From a bacterium (GTDB taxonomy: Bacteria > Cyanobacteriota > Vampirovibrionia > Gastranaerophilales > Gastranaerophilaceae), in NCBI GenBank assembly GCA_017403285.1, contig JAFQOI010000082.1, forward strand, positions 1 to 44,764: a stretch of DNA of 44,764 nucleotides, in the 5' to 3' direction. Positions 8,530 to 17,066 of the stretch are shown piece by piece. The position numbers and the translations under genes were made by a program. The notes under the pieces were generated by a model that did no database searches, was not told the origin of the DNA, and saw only the letters and a list, made by a program, of their open reading frames with translations. Within the stretch, counting starts at the first letter, position 1. Each line of letters begins with the position of its first letter.

Positions 8530-8967
8530 ATGATAAAGTTCCCTTTTATTAATATATGTAATACGCCACAGACAAATAACAAATATGGAGAAAGACATCC
8601 TCATCAGGCACAAAAACATCATATTTCTTTTGAAAGAAATATCGATATATTTGAAAAAGAAGATATTGCACAAGAAACCGCTAGAGATTTTAGAAAAAGA
8701 GTTATTTTGGCATTTAGTGACTGGTATGAGCCCGTACCTGACGAAGGACATAAAGATAATATTCAATTAAAAAAATTGTTATCACCATATATTGATGCTA
8801 TTGAACACATGAACCAACATGATGCGGAATGTTTTGCAAGACTAGCATTAGGAGAAGAACAAATAAAAGAAATCGAAGAAGGTTCACTCATAAATCCAGA
8901 CCTAAAACATTTTAAAGATGCGCTAGAAAATAAAATGGGAAAACCTTTAAACAAATTAATAAAATAG
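8530..8967 (+). CDS. Unknown 145-residue protein
   Basis: The N terminus (to about residue 40) is polar and contains HHISFERNIDIF, a form of the recurrent I-S-F motif found near the start of several proteins in this window. The rest looks like a small helical domain: a central D-W-Y-E-P segment, then H-M-N-Q-H-D-A-E-C-F-A-R and a lysine-rich end. GGAG at 8518-8521 sits 8 bases before the ATG, and only 2 bases separate it from the gene upstream, so it belongs to the same operon. No family was recognised; no signal peptide or membrane segment. Confidence 0.6.
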   Translation: MIKFPFINICNTPQTNNKYGERHPHQAQKHHISFERNIDIFEKEDIAQETARDFRKRVILAFSDWYEPVPDEGHKDNIQLKKLLSPYIDAIEHMNQHDAECFARLALGEEQIKEIEEGSLINPDLKHFKDALENKMGKPLNKLIK

Positions 8968-9016
8968 CAAAAAAACTTTTGTTCAGACTTAAAACCAGTA
9001 ATATGGAGTTTATATT

Positions 9017-10717
9017 ATGAAAATAATGTCTGCACAAAGTGGTATGAATAATGTTAATTTTAGAGCAGCGCAAGTAAATATACTTGCAACATCAGATAAT
9101 CACGGAAATGTTCATTCTCTTCCTAAATTTGTAAAAACAATAGAATCTAATGAAGCGGAAATTTTCCAAAAAGGAAAAGAGCCAAGCACGCTTAATATTT
9201 TCGCGATAGCAGGTGATTGGTTTATTAACCCATCAAAAAAAGGTTTTATAACAAAAGAAAAAATGAAAAACGGAGATATACAACTTCGATTTTTGAAAAA
9301 AACTATTGACTGTGTAAACAAGCTACTAGGAAAAGAAAGTAATTTTGACACTGTCTTTACAATGGGAAACCATGACCTAGATGGTGGAGACCGATTTATT
9401 TATAAGGCAATAACTGTTGCGCCAATGAAGACATTGGTAACTAATGTTGATTTGGAAAAATCACCTGTAATTAACGGAATGATGCAAAAAGTTAATCCAA
9501 ATGTAGCAAAATCTATAGTATATGAAATTCCTGATGATAAGAATCCTGATCTAAAACACAAAGTTTTATTTGTTGGAGCAACAATTCCCACAATGGGATT
9601 CTATAACCCTGGTCTTCTTGAAAAAATGAGTTTTTATGATGATGGAAATGTAAAAGACTCAAACTTAAACGAAGAAGACATACAAGGAACAATTAATGCA
9701 GTAAAAGAAGAAGTCGAAAAATTCAAAAAAGAGAATCCAAAAGGTGCAGTTATTTTACTATCACACATGGGCGCAAGACTATCACAAATGATTAGAGATA
9801 ACGTTCCGCAAATAAACGTAATTTTAAATGGCCACGACCATAAATACTTAACATCATTGAGAGGGAAAACGAACATAAACTCTCTAGGACAAGACAATGA
9901 AATGATTAAATCACTAAACCTACGTTTCAATGATGATGGTGATTTAGAAACAACAGACATGAATATGTTCTTTACAGGATTAACTCTTGTTGATGACATA
10001 GAAAATCATCCACTACAACTATTCTTAAACGAAAACTTTGCAAGAGACAGGGAACCACTAGTTTCTGTAAAAGATTTAGGAGGAAAAGAAGTAGAACTCG
10101 ACTACGGAACAGAGATAAGATACTCTAATAGCCATCTTGCAAACTATTTAACAAGTGCCATAAAACGTAGTGTAAGAAATAGCAATCCTGATGTTTTCGC
10201 TGTTGCTATTCAATCATCTATTATTAGAGGCGGAATAAAAGATGGTTCATCTAATCTTGATTTAATGAAAGTATTTGATGGTGTAAGTGAAGACCTATCA
10301 AATCTTCAGATTGGTGAGGTAAAAGGTAAAGAACTTGTTGGATTAATCACAGAAAACATCCTAGCAAACTTAGATGCACCAACAAGAAACACTATTATTC
10401 ACTGGTCAGATATACAAATTGATAGAACATTAATGTCAAAAATAAGAAGTGGTGAATCTAAAAAGCAATATAAAGATGCAATTAAGGTAAGAAACAATAT
10501 AACAAAGAAATTTGAACCTATTAACTTATCAGCGGGCTATAAGATAGTTCTTCCTGAAAAATACTTAGTTAAAGACGATATTAAATGGCCTGGAAAAATA
10601 AGAGATAGATTTGTATCATTAAACCAAACATATGATGAACTATTCAAACAATACTTATATGAAATAGACCATCAAATCAAAGTTACGCCAAAAACAAAAG
10701 AACAAAGAATATTATAA
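9017..10717 (+). CDS. UshA/5'-nucleotidase-like metallophosphatase without a signal peptide
   Basis: This 566-residue protein is a two-domain 5'-nucleotidase-family enzyme. The N-terminal calcineurin-like metallophosphatase domain shows the metal ligands in order: D27 and H29 (SDNHG), D67 (AGDWF), N118-H119-D120 (MGNHDLDGG), H250 (LLSHMG) and H273/H275 (NGHDH). The C-terminal 5'-nucleotidase domain spans about 345-530, including R-G-G-I-K-D-G and a nucleotide-binding-type region. Family members hydrolyse nucleotides, UDP-sugars or cyclic phosphates, normally in the periplasm. Here no Sec signal peptide is visible; the N terminus instead carries NNVNFRAA (11-18), the recurrent F-motif. GGAG lies 8 bases before the ATG. 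The gene closes a four-gene cluster. Substrate not predictable. Confidence 0.85.
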   Translation: MKIMSAQSGMNNVNFRAAQVNILATSDNHGNVHSLPKFVKTIESNEAEIFQKGKEPSTLNIFAIAGDWFINPSKKGFITKEKMKNGDIQLRFLKKTIDCVNKLLGKESNFDTVFTMGNHDLDGGDRFIYKAITVAPMKTLVTNVDLEKSPVINGMMQKVNPNVAKSIVYEIPDDKNPDLKHKVLFVGATIPTMGFYNPGLLEKMSFYDDGNVKDSNLNEEDIQGTINAVKEEVEKFKKENPKGAVILLSHMGARLSQMIRDNVPQINVILNGHDHKYLTSLRGKTNINSLGQDNEMIKSLNLRFNDDGDLETTDMNMFFTGLTLVDDIENHPLQLFLNENFARDREPLVSVKDLGGKEVELDYGTEIRYSNSHLANYLTSAIKRSVRNSNPDVFAVAIQSSIIRGGIKDGSSNLDLMKVFDGVSEDLSNLQIGEVKGKELVGLITENILANLDAPTRNTIIHWSDIQIDRTLMSKIRSGESKKQYKDAIKVRNNITKKFEPINLSAGYKIVLPEKYLVKDDIKWPGKIRDRFVSLNQTYDELFKQYLYEIDHQIKVTPKTKEQRIL

Positions 10718-10725
10718 GAAAAAAG

Positions 10726-10750
10726 AAAAAGAGCCAAATTGGCTCTTTTT
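10726..10750. terminator. Bidirectional terminator between convergent genes
   Basis: A stem AAAAAGAGCC/GGCTCTTTTT with an AAATT loop and T-runs on both strands sits between the metallophosphatase gene (plus) and the unknown gene ending at 10775 (minus). Confidence 0.85.
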
Positions 10751-10774
10751 TATTTTTATAATAAGTAGTGAAAA

Positions 10775-11329
10775 TTATTCTTTTACAAATTTTGCACCTA
10801 CATATTGAAAATGTTTAAATTGGTTTTTCTTGCCATAAACTGGATCAAAGAATACACGTAGAGTTAAATCATCTTTTTCTGGTGATTTAAGTCTTCTACA
10901 CGTATTTTTAATAAATCTTTGAACATTTCTGTAAAACTCATGTCCTGTTTGGTAAACTTCAAAAGAATGAGCGTGACCAAATTCATCTATAGAATCAGAT
11001 TTTGCTCTACCAATTGGCTTCGCCATTTCTCTAACTGTATCAACATCGCGACCTGTAACCATGTATACAATAGGATGTTCATGGTCATAGACAGAATGAA
11101 CTTGAGGCAATGAAGCATAATCCTTATCATACTGTTTATACCATTTAACAAATTCTTCATTTTTATTATTTTTTGCTGTTCCATTTAAATTACGAACAAC
11201 AAAACCTTGACATCTTTTTATATTTTCCATTTTTTGTACTGGACCATATTTCCCATTTGCAGGATTTTTCGCATAAAATTGTACAGGCACATAACCTTTA
11301 AAAGATGGGGATTGAACACTTGATATCAT
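10775..11329 (-). CDS. Unknown 184-residue protein with N-terminal SPSFKGY motif
   Basis: The protein begins MISSVQSPSFKGYVPVQF, the clearest example here of the short N-terminal motif. The body has a conserved-looking region with H-S-V-Y-D-H-E-H-P-I-V-Y-M-V-T-G-R-D, then a helix E-M-A-K-P-I-G-R-A-K, and ends with a positively charged F-K-H-F-Q-Y-V-G-A-K-F segment. I know no function for this family; it looks like a lineage-restricted soluble protein. GAGGTGAAAT directly before the ATG is a good Shine-Dalgarno. It is convergent with the metallophosphatase gene and shares the terminator at 10726-10750. Confidence 0.65.
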   Translation of the reverse strand: MISSVQSPSFKGYVPVQFYAKNPANGKYGPVQKMENIKRCQGFVVRNLNGTAKNNKNEEFVKWYKQYDKDYASLPQVHSVYDHEHPIVYMVTGRDVDTVREMAKPIGRAKSDSIDEFGHAHSFEVYQTGHEFYRNVQRFIKNTCRRLKSPEKDDLTLRVFFDPVYGKKNQFKHFQYVGAKFVKE

Positions 11330-11409
11330 ATTTCACCTCTATTTATTAAGCATAAAAAACGAAAAAATTTTTTTTGCTAGATACATAACAAACATTTTAC
11401 AGAACTTAT

Positions 11410-12162
11410 TTATTTCTCGCAAGATTTAAAGCTCGCAAAAAGTTCATCTTTTTGTTTTATTCCGTAGCCCCATAAAGTTTGTCGTTTCATATTAGGATAC
11501 TCAATAACTTTTTGCATGCCAGAAGATGCAATATCAATACTATTTTTATAGACATACTCAATTGGTCTACCCTCTTCTATATATTTTTTTGCATCAACAG
11601 GACTATATCCTTGAACTAAATTTTGAGGAAGTTCAAATTTATAATTAAAAACTCCACCTTTTTCCGCATAAACTTGATGTAAATTTCTAAAATGGTCACT
11701 AGCAATAAAAGGAAGAACTTCATCTTGTACTCTTATAACAAAATCTAAAGGATTAAGATTCTTAGTAGATATTCTTATAAGAACCAACCCTTGTTCTCCT
11801 TTTAAGGCCTGTTCTGTAAGTTCAGCCGCCAAAGATTGTGATTTTCTCATATTTGGAGTTTTTCTCCAATTATTCTGAAAATCATCCATATCAAAAAAGA
11901 AAACACCATCTATAATATCCTTAGATGGATTAATGACACCAGTTCTAATTATTTTTTTATAGTTTTCTTTATTAGTTAAATGATATAAATATTCAGGTAA
12001 AGCAGATTTAATTGCTTCTTTATCAGAAATATTTGAAGATAGATTTGCCTGTTTAACAAAAACATCTAAATCTTCCGTCTGTCTGAACGACGGAGAAAAA
12101 TTACGAACAAAAAAAGGCTTGCTAAAATATGGACTATTTAACTCAATCTTAGAAATATTCAT
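11410..12162 (-). CDS. Possible ADP-ribosyltransferase-like protein (YHLT motif)
   Basis: After a leader of about 30 residues containing NFSPSFRQ (the recurrent motif), this 250-residue protein has the segment YLYHLTNKENYKKIIRTGVI (about residues 58-77) and then G-V-F-F-F-D. The pattern Y-H-x-T followed by a helix, I-x-x-x-G-(L/V)-I, and a hydrophobic V-(F/Y)-x-(F/T) strand occurs in the ADP-ribosyltransferase-like superfamily, where the first His binds NAD (DarT, Tpt1 and effector families). A later catalytic Glu could not be assigned with confidence. The assignment is based on motif only and is tentative; it could be an inactive relative. AGGGGG lies about 12 bases before the start. No signal peptide. 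Confidence 0.55.
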   Translation of the reverse strand: MNISKIELNSPYFSKPFFVRNFSPSFRQTEDLDVFVKQANLSSNISDKEAIKSALPEYLYHLTNKENYKKIIRTGVINPSKDIIDGVFFFDMDDFQNNWRKTPNMRKSQSLAAELTEQALKGEQGLVLIRISTKNLNPLDFVIRVQDEVLPFIASDHFRNLHQVYAEKGGVFNYKFELPQNLVQGYSPVDAKKYIEEGRPIEYVYKNSIDIASSGMQKVIEYPNMKRQTLWGYGIKQKDELFASFKSCEK

Positions 12163-12205
12163 ATAAAAAACAAACCCCCTAAAATATTTTTTTGACAGAT
12201 AAACA

Positions 12206-12239
12206 AAGAATAACTGCCATATTAATAGCAGTTATTCTT
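12206..12239. terminator. Hairpin terminator downstream of the nucleotidyltransferase-like gene
   Basis: A perfect 12-bp stem, AAGAATAACTGC with GCAGTTATTCTT, closes a 10-base loop. It lies just past the stop codon of the minus-strand gene at 12267. In that direction it is followed by a broken U-tract (TTTGTTTATC), so efficiency may be moderate. Confidence 0.6.
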
Positions 12240-12266
12240 GGGGATTGAGATTGGGATTTGGATTTA

Positions 12267-14276
12267 TTATATTTGACGTTCATTTACTGTTATTAAGCCA
12301 TTATTGATGTAATCATCAACGATACTAGCATCAATTTTTTCTGCTCTAGGAACAACCATTACTTCTCCAGCAATATCGTATTTTTGTTCGATAAGTTTTT
12401 TCTGATCAGGAGTTGAAGCAATAAGTCCAGTTTGAGTATTAATTGAATCTAAAACATGCTTTCTTTCAAAGTCTTCTAATTCAAAGCAGTTGCTAGCAAT
12501 TTCCATTGTTGTATGATAAAGGTTATTTAAAGAACCGCAATCTGCCCATGGTTCAGATGTTGGAACAGCAACAACTTTTTGATTACCCAAAACTTCTTTT
12601 GCATCGTAAACAGCAGTTAATGGAATTTGGTCTCCTGTTGCTCCAACTACAGCAGAAATTGCATCTCTAATTTCAACTATATTATCCTTTTGTGATAAAG
12701 CCATAATAATTGGTACATATGTTTTAGACCAATCCCTAGGTTCTTTACCCTCACCAGCAGGGAAGAATTCTTCTAAAATTGCTAAAGCATTAAATGCTTC
12801 TTTTGAAACAGAGAATTGGAATGTATTCGTTAAACATTTTCCATTTTTTTCGTATCCAGCAGGAATTTCCAATGGTTTTTCAGCGAATTCAAGAATTTCA
12901 TTATTTTCACCAAGTCTCATTATACCAAAGTTACCTTTTGCGGCTTCAGAATCAACTTCTTTTGCAATCATAACAATTGCAGCATTACCAGAATTCATAA
13001 TATCTGCCATTGTTTTTGAAGCATTTGTCAATCTAGACATTGAGTCATTAGGGAATAGTGTTAAACTATTTCTTCCTTCTCTTTCCATTTTATTGTACAA
13101 ATCAACAGTAAAGCCACCATTACCTTTATTTACGCCTGATTGATTTAAATAAAATTTAATGTTACCACCAATTTTTAATTTACCTTTTGAACAATCTAGT
13201 AAACCAGCGTTATGTAAAGAAATAAAAGTAGTTTCCATTGGCGTTAAACCAGTAGCAGTTCTAAATACACCCTTTGTAGATTGAGCTCCATCTTCTACAC
13301 CATGGAAAATACCATCAGACGAAGCATTTGTATATTCTGCTCTTGAACCAAATCCACCAGCAAGCATTGCTAATTGTGTATTTTTAGCATTTGGATTAGC
13401 AACAAATTGATCAAGAACAATATCACCTTTATTTACTTTTTTAGCAAATTCTTCAATACTAGCAATGATTTCAGGAACAAAACGTCCTTCTTCCATACCT
13501 ATTACAATTTCAGTACCATCACCAATTGAAGGCATTTGAACTCTTTCTTTTACATTTTGAGCAGATGTTGTGAATGGAATAAAATGATTATTGGCTTGTT
13601 CTGTTCTAACATTTAATCTATTTTTTGTTCCAGTTCCTTTTTTTGTAATTTGTCCAGCGTTAGTTAAAAGAACGTTTTTTCCATCTTCAACAACTGCCAT
13701 TAAATTACCTTTTGTATTTAATACATATGTATTTTCGTCAAGAGAGGGGTCTTGTGTTATTTGTATTAATTGTTTTAAATCTTTTGTTCTATCTGCGACA
13801 GTACCAATTGGTCTTGGTTGTCTAACTGCCATTTCATATAAAATACCATTTTCTGTTCTCTTTAATTGAGTTCTTGAATCAACAAAAGTGCCTTTTTTAT
13901 CATCTTGAGAAACTAAAACATTTGTTTTAATAGCATCTTCATTTTGAGGTAAATCATCATGATATTTATTAACCAATCCAGAAACAGAAACTCTTGAACC
14001 TACATTTTCACCTTTTTTACCTTTTGATAAATCCTGACAAGTAACCATTGATTTATTTAATTCATTAAATGCTTCAGACAAACCTTGTCCAAAACTAATG
14101 GTTTTAGCAGTATTAATACCATAAAAAGCCTGATAAGCATTTACTAAACTTGTTGCAGTATAATTACCAGCAAAAGAAGGTGCTGTTGCCATATTTTTTG
14201 AAGCAGTTTGCATAGGTTTTGCTTGGATTTTTTGTGGTTGAATAAAGATTGAACCACTGTTTAATTTTTGAATCAT
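12267..14276 (-). CDS. Large nucleotidyltransferase-fold protein with lineage-specific N-terminal half
   Basis: This 669-residue protein has two parts. Residues 305-312 (LAGGFGSR) match the nucleotide-binding signature of GT-A-fold sugar-1-phosphate nucleotidyltransferases (GlgC/RfbA/GlmU type), and FPNDSMSR (408-415) and F-G-I-M-R-L-G-E-N followed by E-F-A-E-K-P fit later motifs of that fold. The N-terminal ~300 residues are not recognised; they hold two copies of the recurrent motif (PSFAGNY at 33-39 and ISFGQG at 60-65). The family usually has 290-430 residues, so this is a long variant or fusion. The usual activating lysine and metal-binding aspartate positions were not confirmed, so activity is uncertain. 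CGGAGGG before the ATG is a strong Shine-Dalgarno. Monocistronic, with its own terminator. Confidence 0.65.
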   Translation of the reverse strand: MIQKLNSGSIFIQPQKIQAKPMQTASKNMATAPSFAGNYTATSLVNAYQAFYGINTAKTISFGQGLSEAFNELNKSMVTCQDLSKGKKGENVGSRVSVSGLVNKYHDDLPQNEDAIKTNVLVSQDDKKGTFVDSRTQLKRTENGILYEMAVRQPRPIGTVADRTKDLKQLIQITQDPSLDENTYVLNTKGNLMAVVEDGKNVLLTNAGQITKKGTGTKNRLNVRTEQANNHFIPFTTSAQNVKERVQMPSIGDGTEIVIGMEEGRFVPEIIASIEEFAKKVNKGDIVLDQFVANPNAKNTQLAMLAGGFGSRAEYTNASSDGIFHGVEDGAQSTKGVFRTATGLTPMETTFISLHNAGLLDCSKGKLKIGGNIKFYLNQSGVNKGNGGFTVDLYNKMEREGRNSLTLFPNDSMSRLTNASKTMADIMNSGNAAIVMIAKEVDSEAAKGNFGIMRLGENNEILEFAEKPLEIPAGYEKNGKCLTNTFQFSVSKEAFNALAILEEFFPAGEGKEPRDWSKTYVPIIMALSQKDNIVEIRDAISAVVGATGDQIPLTAVYDAKEVLGNQKVVAVPTSEPWADCGSLNNLYHTTMEIASNCFELEDFERKHVLDSINTQTGLIASTPDQKKLIEQKYDIAGEVMVVPRAEKIDASIVDDYINNGLITVNERQI

Positions 14277-14445
14277 TTATACCCTCCGAAATAATATTTT
14301 TTACTCTGATGATATAAAATCGATAAAAAAATTTTTTGCTATTTGTTCTAACAATTATTATTTACAAACTATATTAAATTTGATTTATTTTGCATTTTTT
14401 GAGAATATTAACATAATAAAAAGCGGAACAATAGGGGCATCAAGG

Positions 14446-15321
14446 ATGAACATAGACATACATTTTAATTTAAAAACAAAAATTATATTACTACTTGTAT
14501 GCATAACTACAATTGTTTTTTGTAGTTTTAAATTTTTTGAATGTTTAAATATTCAAAAAGCATTAAATTCAAATACGGAATATAATCAAACTTGGTTAAA
14601 AATATCAGATAATTTAGATAAAGAGAAAAGAAGTAATTTTTCAAATTATCTAAATAACAACCTTAATTTAACATACGGAGAGAATGTTCTAGTTAGTATT
14701 CCTACTAACAACAAAATGGTTGTATATTCAATTTTTAAAACAGAAAGCAATAACATTATAGATATGATTAAGTCTTTATCTTCTTCTCAAATAAATTTTA
14801 GAACGAACAAAAATGGAGAAAAATGGCACCCAACTAATTTCTCAATAGAAGACATTAAAGAAGCGAATGTTACAACAAGTCAAGGATATTGGGCTATAGA
14901 ATTAAAACTTACTAAAAAAGGCACGAAAAAATTTGCAGATTTAACAAAATCAATAATTGGAGAACACTTAGGAATATTTCATGACAATATCTTATTAACA
15001 GCTCCCATTGTAAGAGAAGAAATCAAAAGTGGAACTATTTTAATTTCTAATGACGGAGGAATTTCAAATAATGAAGCACTAAACATTGTTTCTTCAATAA
15101 ATTCATCAAATTTATCTTATAAAACAATTAGTGTGGACAGATTTAATATTTTAACTTTATGTGCATCAATAATACTTATAATTACGGCTTTAAGCATACT
15201 CGTTTTGCTAACAATATCAACAATACAAGGATTTTTAAACAAATTTAAATGCAAAAAATGTGGGTACACAAATAAAATTGGTCAAAAATTTTGCAGTAAA
15301 TGTGGCGAAAAATTAAAATAA
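14446..15321 (+). CDS. SecD-head-like domain protein with two membrane segments and a zinc ribbon
   Basis: This 291-residue protein has a membrane segment at about 12-31, an extracytoplasmic domain, a second membrane segment at about 230-255 and a C-terminal zinc ribbon (Cys269, Cys272, Cys283, Cys286: CKKCGY ... CSKCGE). The middle domain matches the SecD P1-head region: G-Y-W-A-I-E-L-K-L-T-K-K-G-T-K-K-F-A-D-L-T, then A-P-I-V-R-E-E-I-K-S-G and a loop before N-N-E-A-L. In SecDF this domain helps proton-driven export. Here it stands alone without the RND membrane domain, so it is not SecD. The start is the ATG at 14446 (AGGGG 8 bases upstream); an in-frame TTG at 14380 has no ribosome site. 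Function unknown. Confidence 0.7.
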   Translation: MNIDIHFNLKTKIILLLVCITTIVFCSFKFFECLNIQKALNSNTEYNQTWLKISDNLDKEKRSNFSNYLNNNLNLTYGENVLVSIPTNNKMVVYSIFKTESNNIIDMIKSLSSSQINFRTNKNGEKWHPTNFSIEDIKEANVTTSQGYWAIELKLTKKGTKKFADLTKSIIGEHLGIFHDNILLTAPIVREEIKSGTILISNDGGISNNEALNIVSSINSSNLSYKTISVDRFNILTLCASIILIITALSILVLLTISTIQGFLNKFKCKKCGYTNKIGQKFCSKCGEKLK

Positions 15322-15447
15322 TAAAGCATTTATGAATTATCCAAATTTTAAAAAACAAACAGAAATCAACACTTACTTATAATACTATATTCATAATGCA
15401 TATAAATTTAAAAAAATACACAACTATAATGCTTTGCATTGTCACAT

Positions 15448-15468
15448 TCTCATCTCAAATGAGAATAA
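15448..15468. other. Small inverted repeat downstream of tRNA-Arg
   Basis: An 8-bp perfect stem, ATTCTCAT with ATGAGAAT, closes a CTCAA loop. It lies about 15 bases past the 3' end of the minus-strand tRNA-Arg and past the end of the SecD-head gene. No U-tract follows on either strand, so it is not a convincing intrinsic terminator; it may be a processing or 3'-stabilising hairpin. Confidence 0.35.
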
Positions 15469-15482
15469 AAAACGAATAAAAA

Positions 15483-15556
15483 TACCCCCGACACGATTCG
15501 AACGTGCGACGCCCTCCTTAGGACGGAGGCGCTCTATCCAGCTGAGCTACGGAGGC
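15483..15556 (-). tRNA. tRNA-Arg (anticodon CCT)
   Basis: The minus strand folds as a cloverleaf: acceptor GCCTCCG, T8-A9, D-arm with AGCTCAGCTGG, anticodon stem CCTCC/GGAGG around the loop GTCCTAA (anticodon CCT, reading AGG), T-arm loop TTCGAAT, and discriminator A. The 1:72 pair is a G-U. CCA is not encoded. Length 74. Confidence 0.93.
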
Positions 15557-15564
15557 ATATCAGA

Positions 15565-15570
15565 ATTATA
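15565..15570 (-). promoter_or_regulatory. -10 box of the tRNA-Arg promoter
   Basis: A perfect TATAAT on the minus strand lies 8 bases upstream of the mature tRNA 5' end, at the right distance for a very short leader. No good -35 hexamer is visible at 16-18 bases spacing. Confidence 0.45.
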
Positions 15571-15638
15571 CAATAAAAAAAGAATATTTCATTGAAAAAT
15601 ACTAATTATTATTTTAGTATGTAATCAAGGAAAACACT

Positions 15639-16985
15639 ATGCCACAAGAAAAAGACTTAACACAAGGAAATTTAATTTCTACACTGCTGTTGTTCGCATT
15701 TCCTTATATTATTGCAAATTTTTTACAAGCATTATATGGAGCAGCAGACCTTATCATTGTTGGAAAATTTTGTGATAGCACAGTTGTTTCTGCTGTTGCA
15801 ACAGGCTCACAACTTCTTCAAACACTAATTTTTTTCATTACTGGTTTAACTGTTAGCGCCACAGTTTTGATTGGCAAAGCATTCGGCGCAAAAGAATTTG
15901 AGAAAATTGGAAAAATCATAAACACAATGAATGTTTGCTTCATTGTTGCGGCAATAATTATGAGCATTCTTGTCATATTCTTTGATAACAATCTTTTAAA
16001 ACTTTTAAAAACACCTCTAGAAGCATTTAACGATACTCGTGATTATATATTTATATGTGCCATTGGCTTAATTTTTATTTTTGGATATAACGCAATAAGC
16101 GCAATTTTGAGAGGACTAGGCAATTCCATTGCTCCAATGTATTTTGTTGCAATATCGTGCATAGTAAATATAGTTTTGGATTTACTACTAGTTGGCAAAT
16201 ACAATTTGGGAGCACAAGGGGCTGCAATCGCTACAGTAGTTTCACAAGCTGTAAGTGTTATTATTGGGTACATTTATTTGAAGAAAGGAAATTTTGTATT
16301 TAAATTCAAATTTAGAAATATAAAATTTGATATTAAAACAGCGAAAGAACTTTTTAAAATAGGATTACCTCTATCATTGCAAGATACTCTAATCCCTTTA
16401 TCATTTTTATTTTTATTTTCAATTGCAAATGCGATGGGAGTTGCATCATCAGCGGCATATGGTTCAGTTGTAAGATTAAACGCATTTTTAATGTTACCCG
16501 CAGGCTCATTTGCAATGGCACTTACTGCACTAACAGCACAAAATCTTGGTGCAAAAAATTCAAAAAGAGCATTTAAAGCACTGGTATTTTCAATATTTTT
16601 TGCTTTTATTTTTGGAATTATTTTCTTTATTTGGCAACAATTATACCCAAAAACTGCAATCGCAATTTTTACAACAGACGAAAACGTACTAGAAGCAGGT
16701 AGCCAATATTTAAAAACATTTAGTTATGATTACCTTCTTGTTCCAATAGTATTTTGTATAAACGGATTTTTATTCGGATGTGGAAGAACAATATTTGCAG
16801 CAATAAACTCTATTTGCGCAGCATTTTTAATTAGAGTTCCTGTTGGTTTTATTCTTTGCTCATATATATCTGGCGCAACTCTTTATGAATTAGGAATCGC
16901 AGCACCTACAGCATCTGTTGCTACGTCTATTGTAGGCATTATTTACCTTTCCTATCTTTATAAACACAACAAATTAACAACATAA
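15639..16985 (+). CDS. MATE family multidrug/cation exporter
   Basis: This 448-residue protein is almost entirely hydrophobic, with about 12 predicted transmembrane helices. It carries MATE/NorM features, for example the opening L-A-x-P-x-I-I-x-N-x-L-Q-x-L-Y-(G/S)-A-A-D and the V-A-T-G-S-Q repeat region, matched halfway through by I-G-L-P-L-S-L-Q-D and A-L-T-A-L-T-A-Q-N. Length fits the family (440-460). MATE proteins use Na+ or H+ gradients to export cationic drugs or metabolites; the substrate cannot be predicted. AAGGA lies about 8 bases before the ATG. It is followed by glmS on the same strand after 81 bases. Confidence 0.9.
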   Translation: MPQEKDLTQGNLISTLLLFAFPYIIANFLQALYGAADLIIVGKFCDSTVVSAVATGSQLLQTLIFFITGLTVSATVLIGKAFGAKEFEKIGKIINTMNVCFIVAAIIMSILVIFFDNNLLKLLKTPLEAFNDTRDYIFICAIGLIFIFGYNAISAILRGLGNSIAPMYFVAISCIVNIVLDLLLVGKYNLGAQGAAIATVVSQAVSVIIGYIYLKKGNFVFKFKFRNIKFDIKTAKELFKIGLPLSLQDTLIPLSFLFLFSIANAMGVASSAAYGSVVRLNAFLMLPAGSFAMALTALTAQNLGAKNSKRAFKALVFSIFFAFIFGIIFFIWQQLYPKTAIAIFTTDENVLEAGSQYLKTFSYDYLLVPIVFCINGFLFGCGRTIFAAINSICAAFLIRVPVGFILCSYISGATLYELGIAAPTASVATSIVGIIYLSYLYKHNKLTT

Positions 16986-17066
16986 TAAATTTTATAAAAA
17001 TTTAATATCTTTTGCTTTTTTATAATGTATTATACTTATATTGAAAGATTATTAAGGAAAATATAG

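Noticed and set aside
16986-17066. glmS ribozyme or riboswitch upstream of glmS
   Set aside because: The 81-base gap is plain AT-rich DNA without the ribozyme core or stems.
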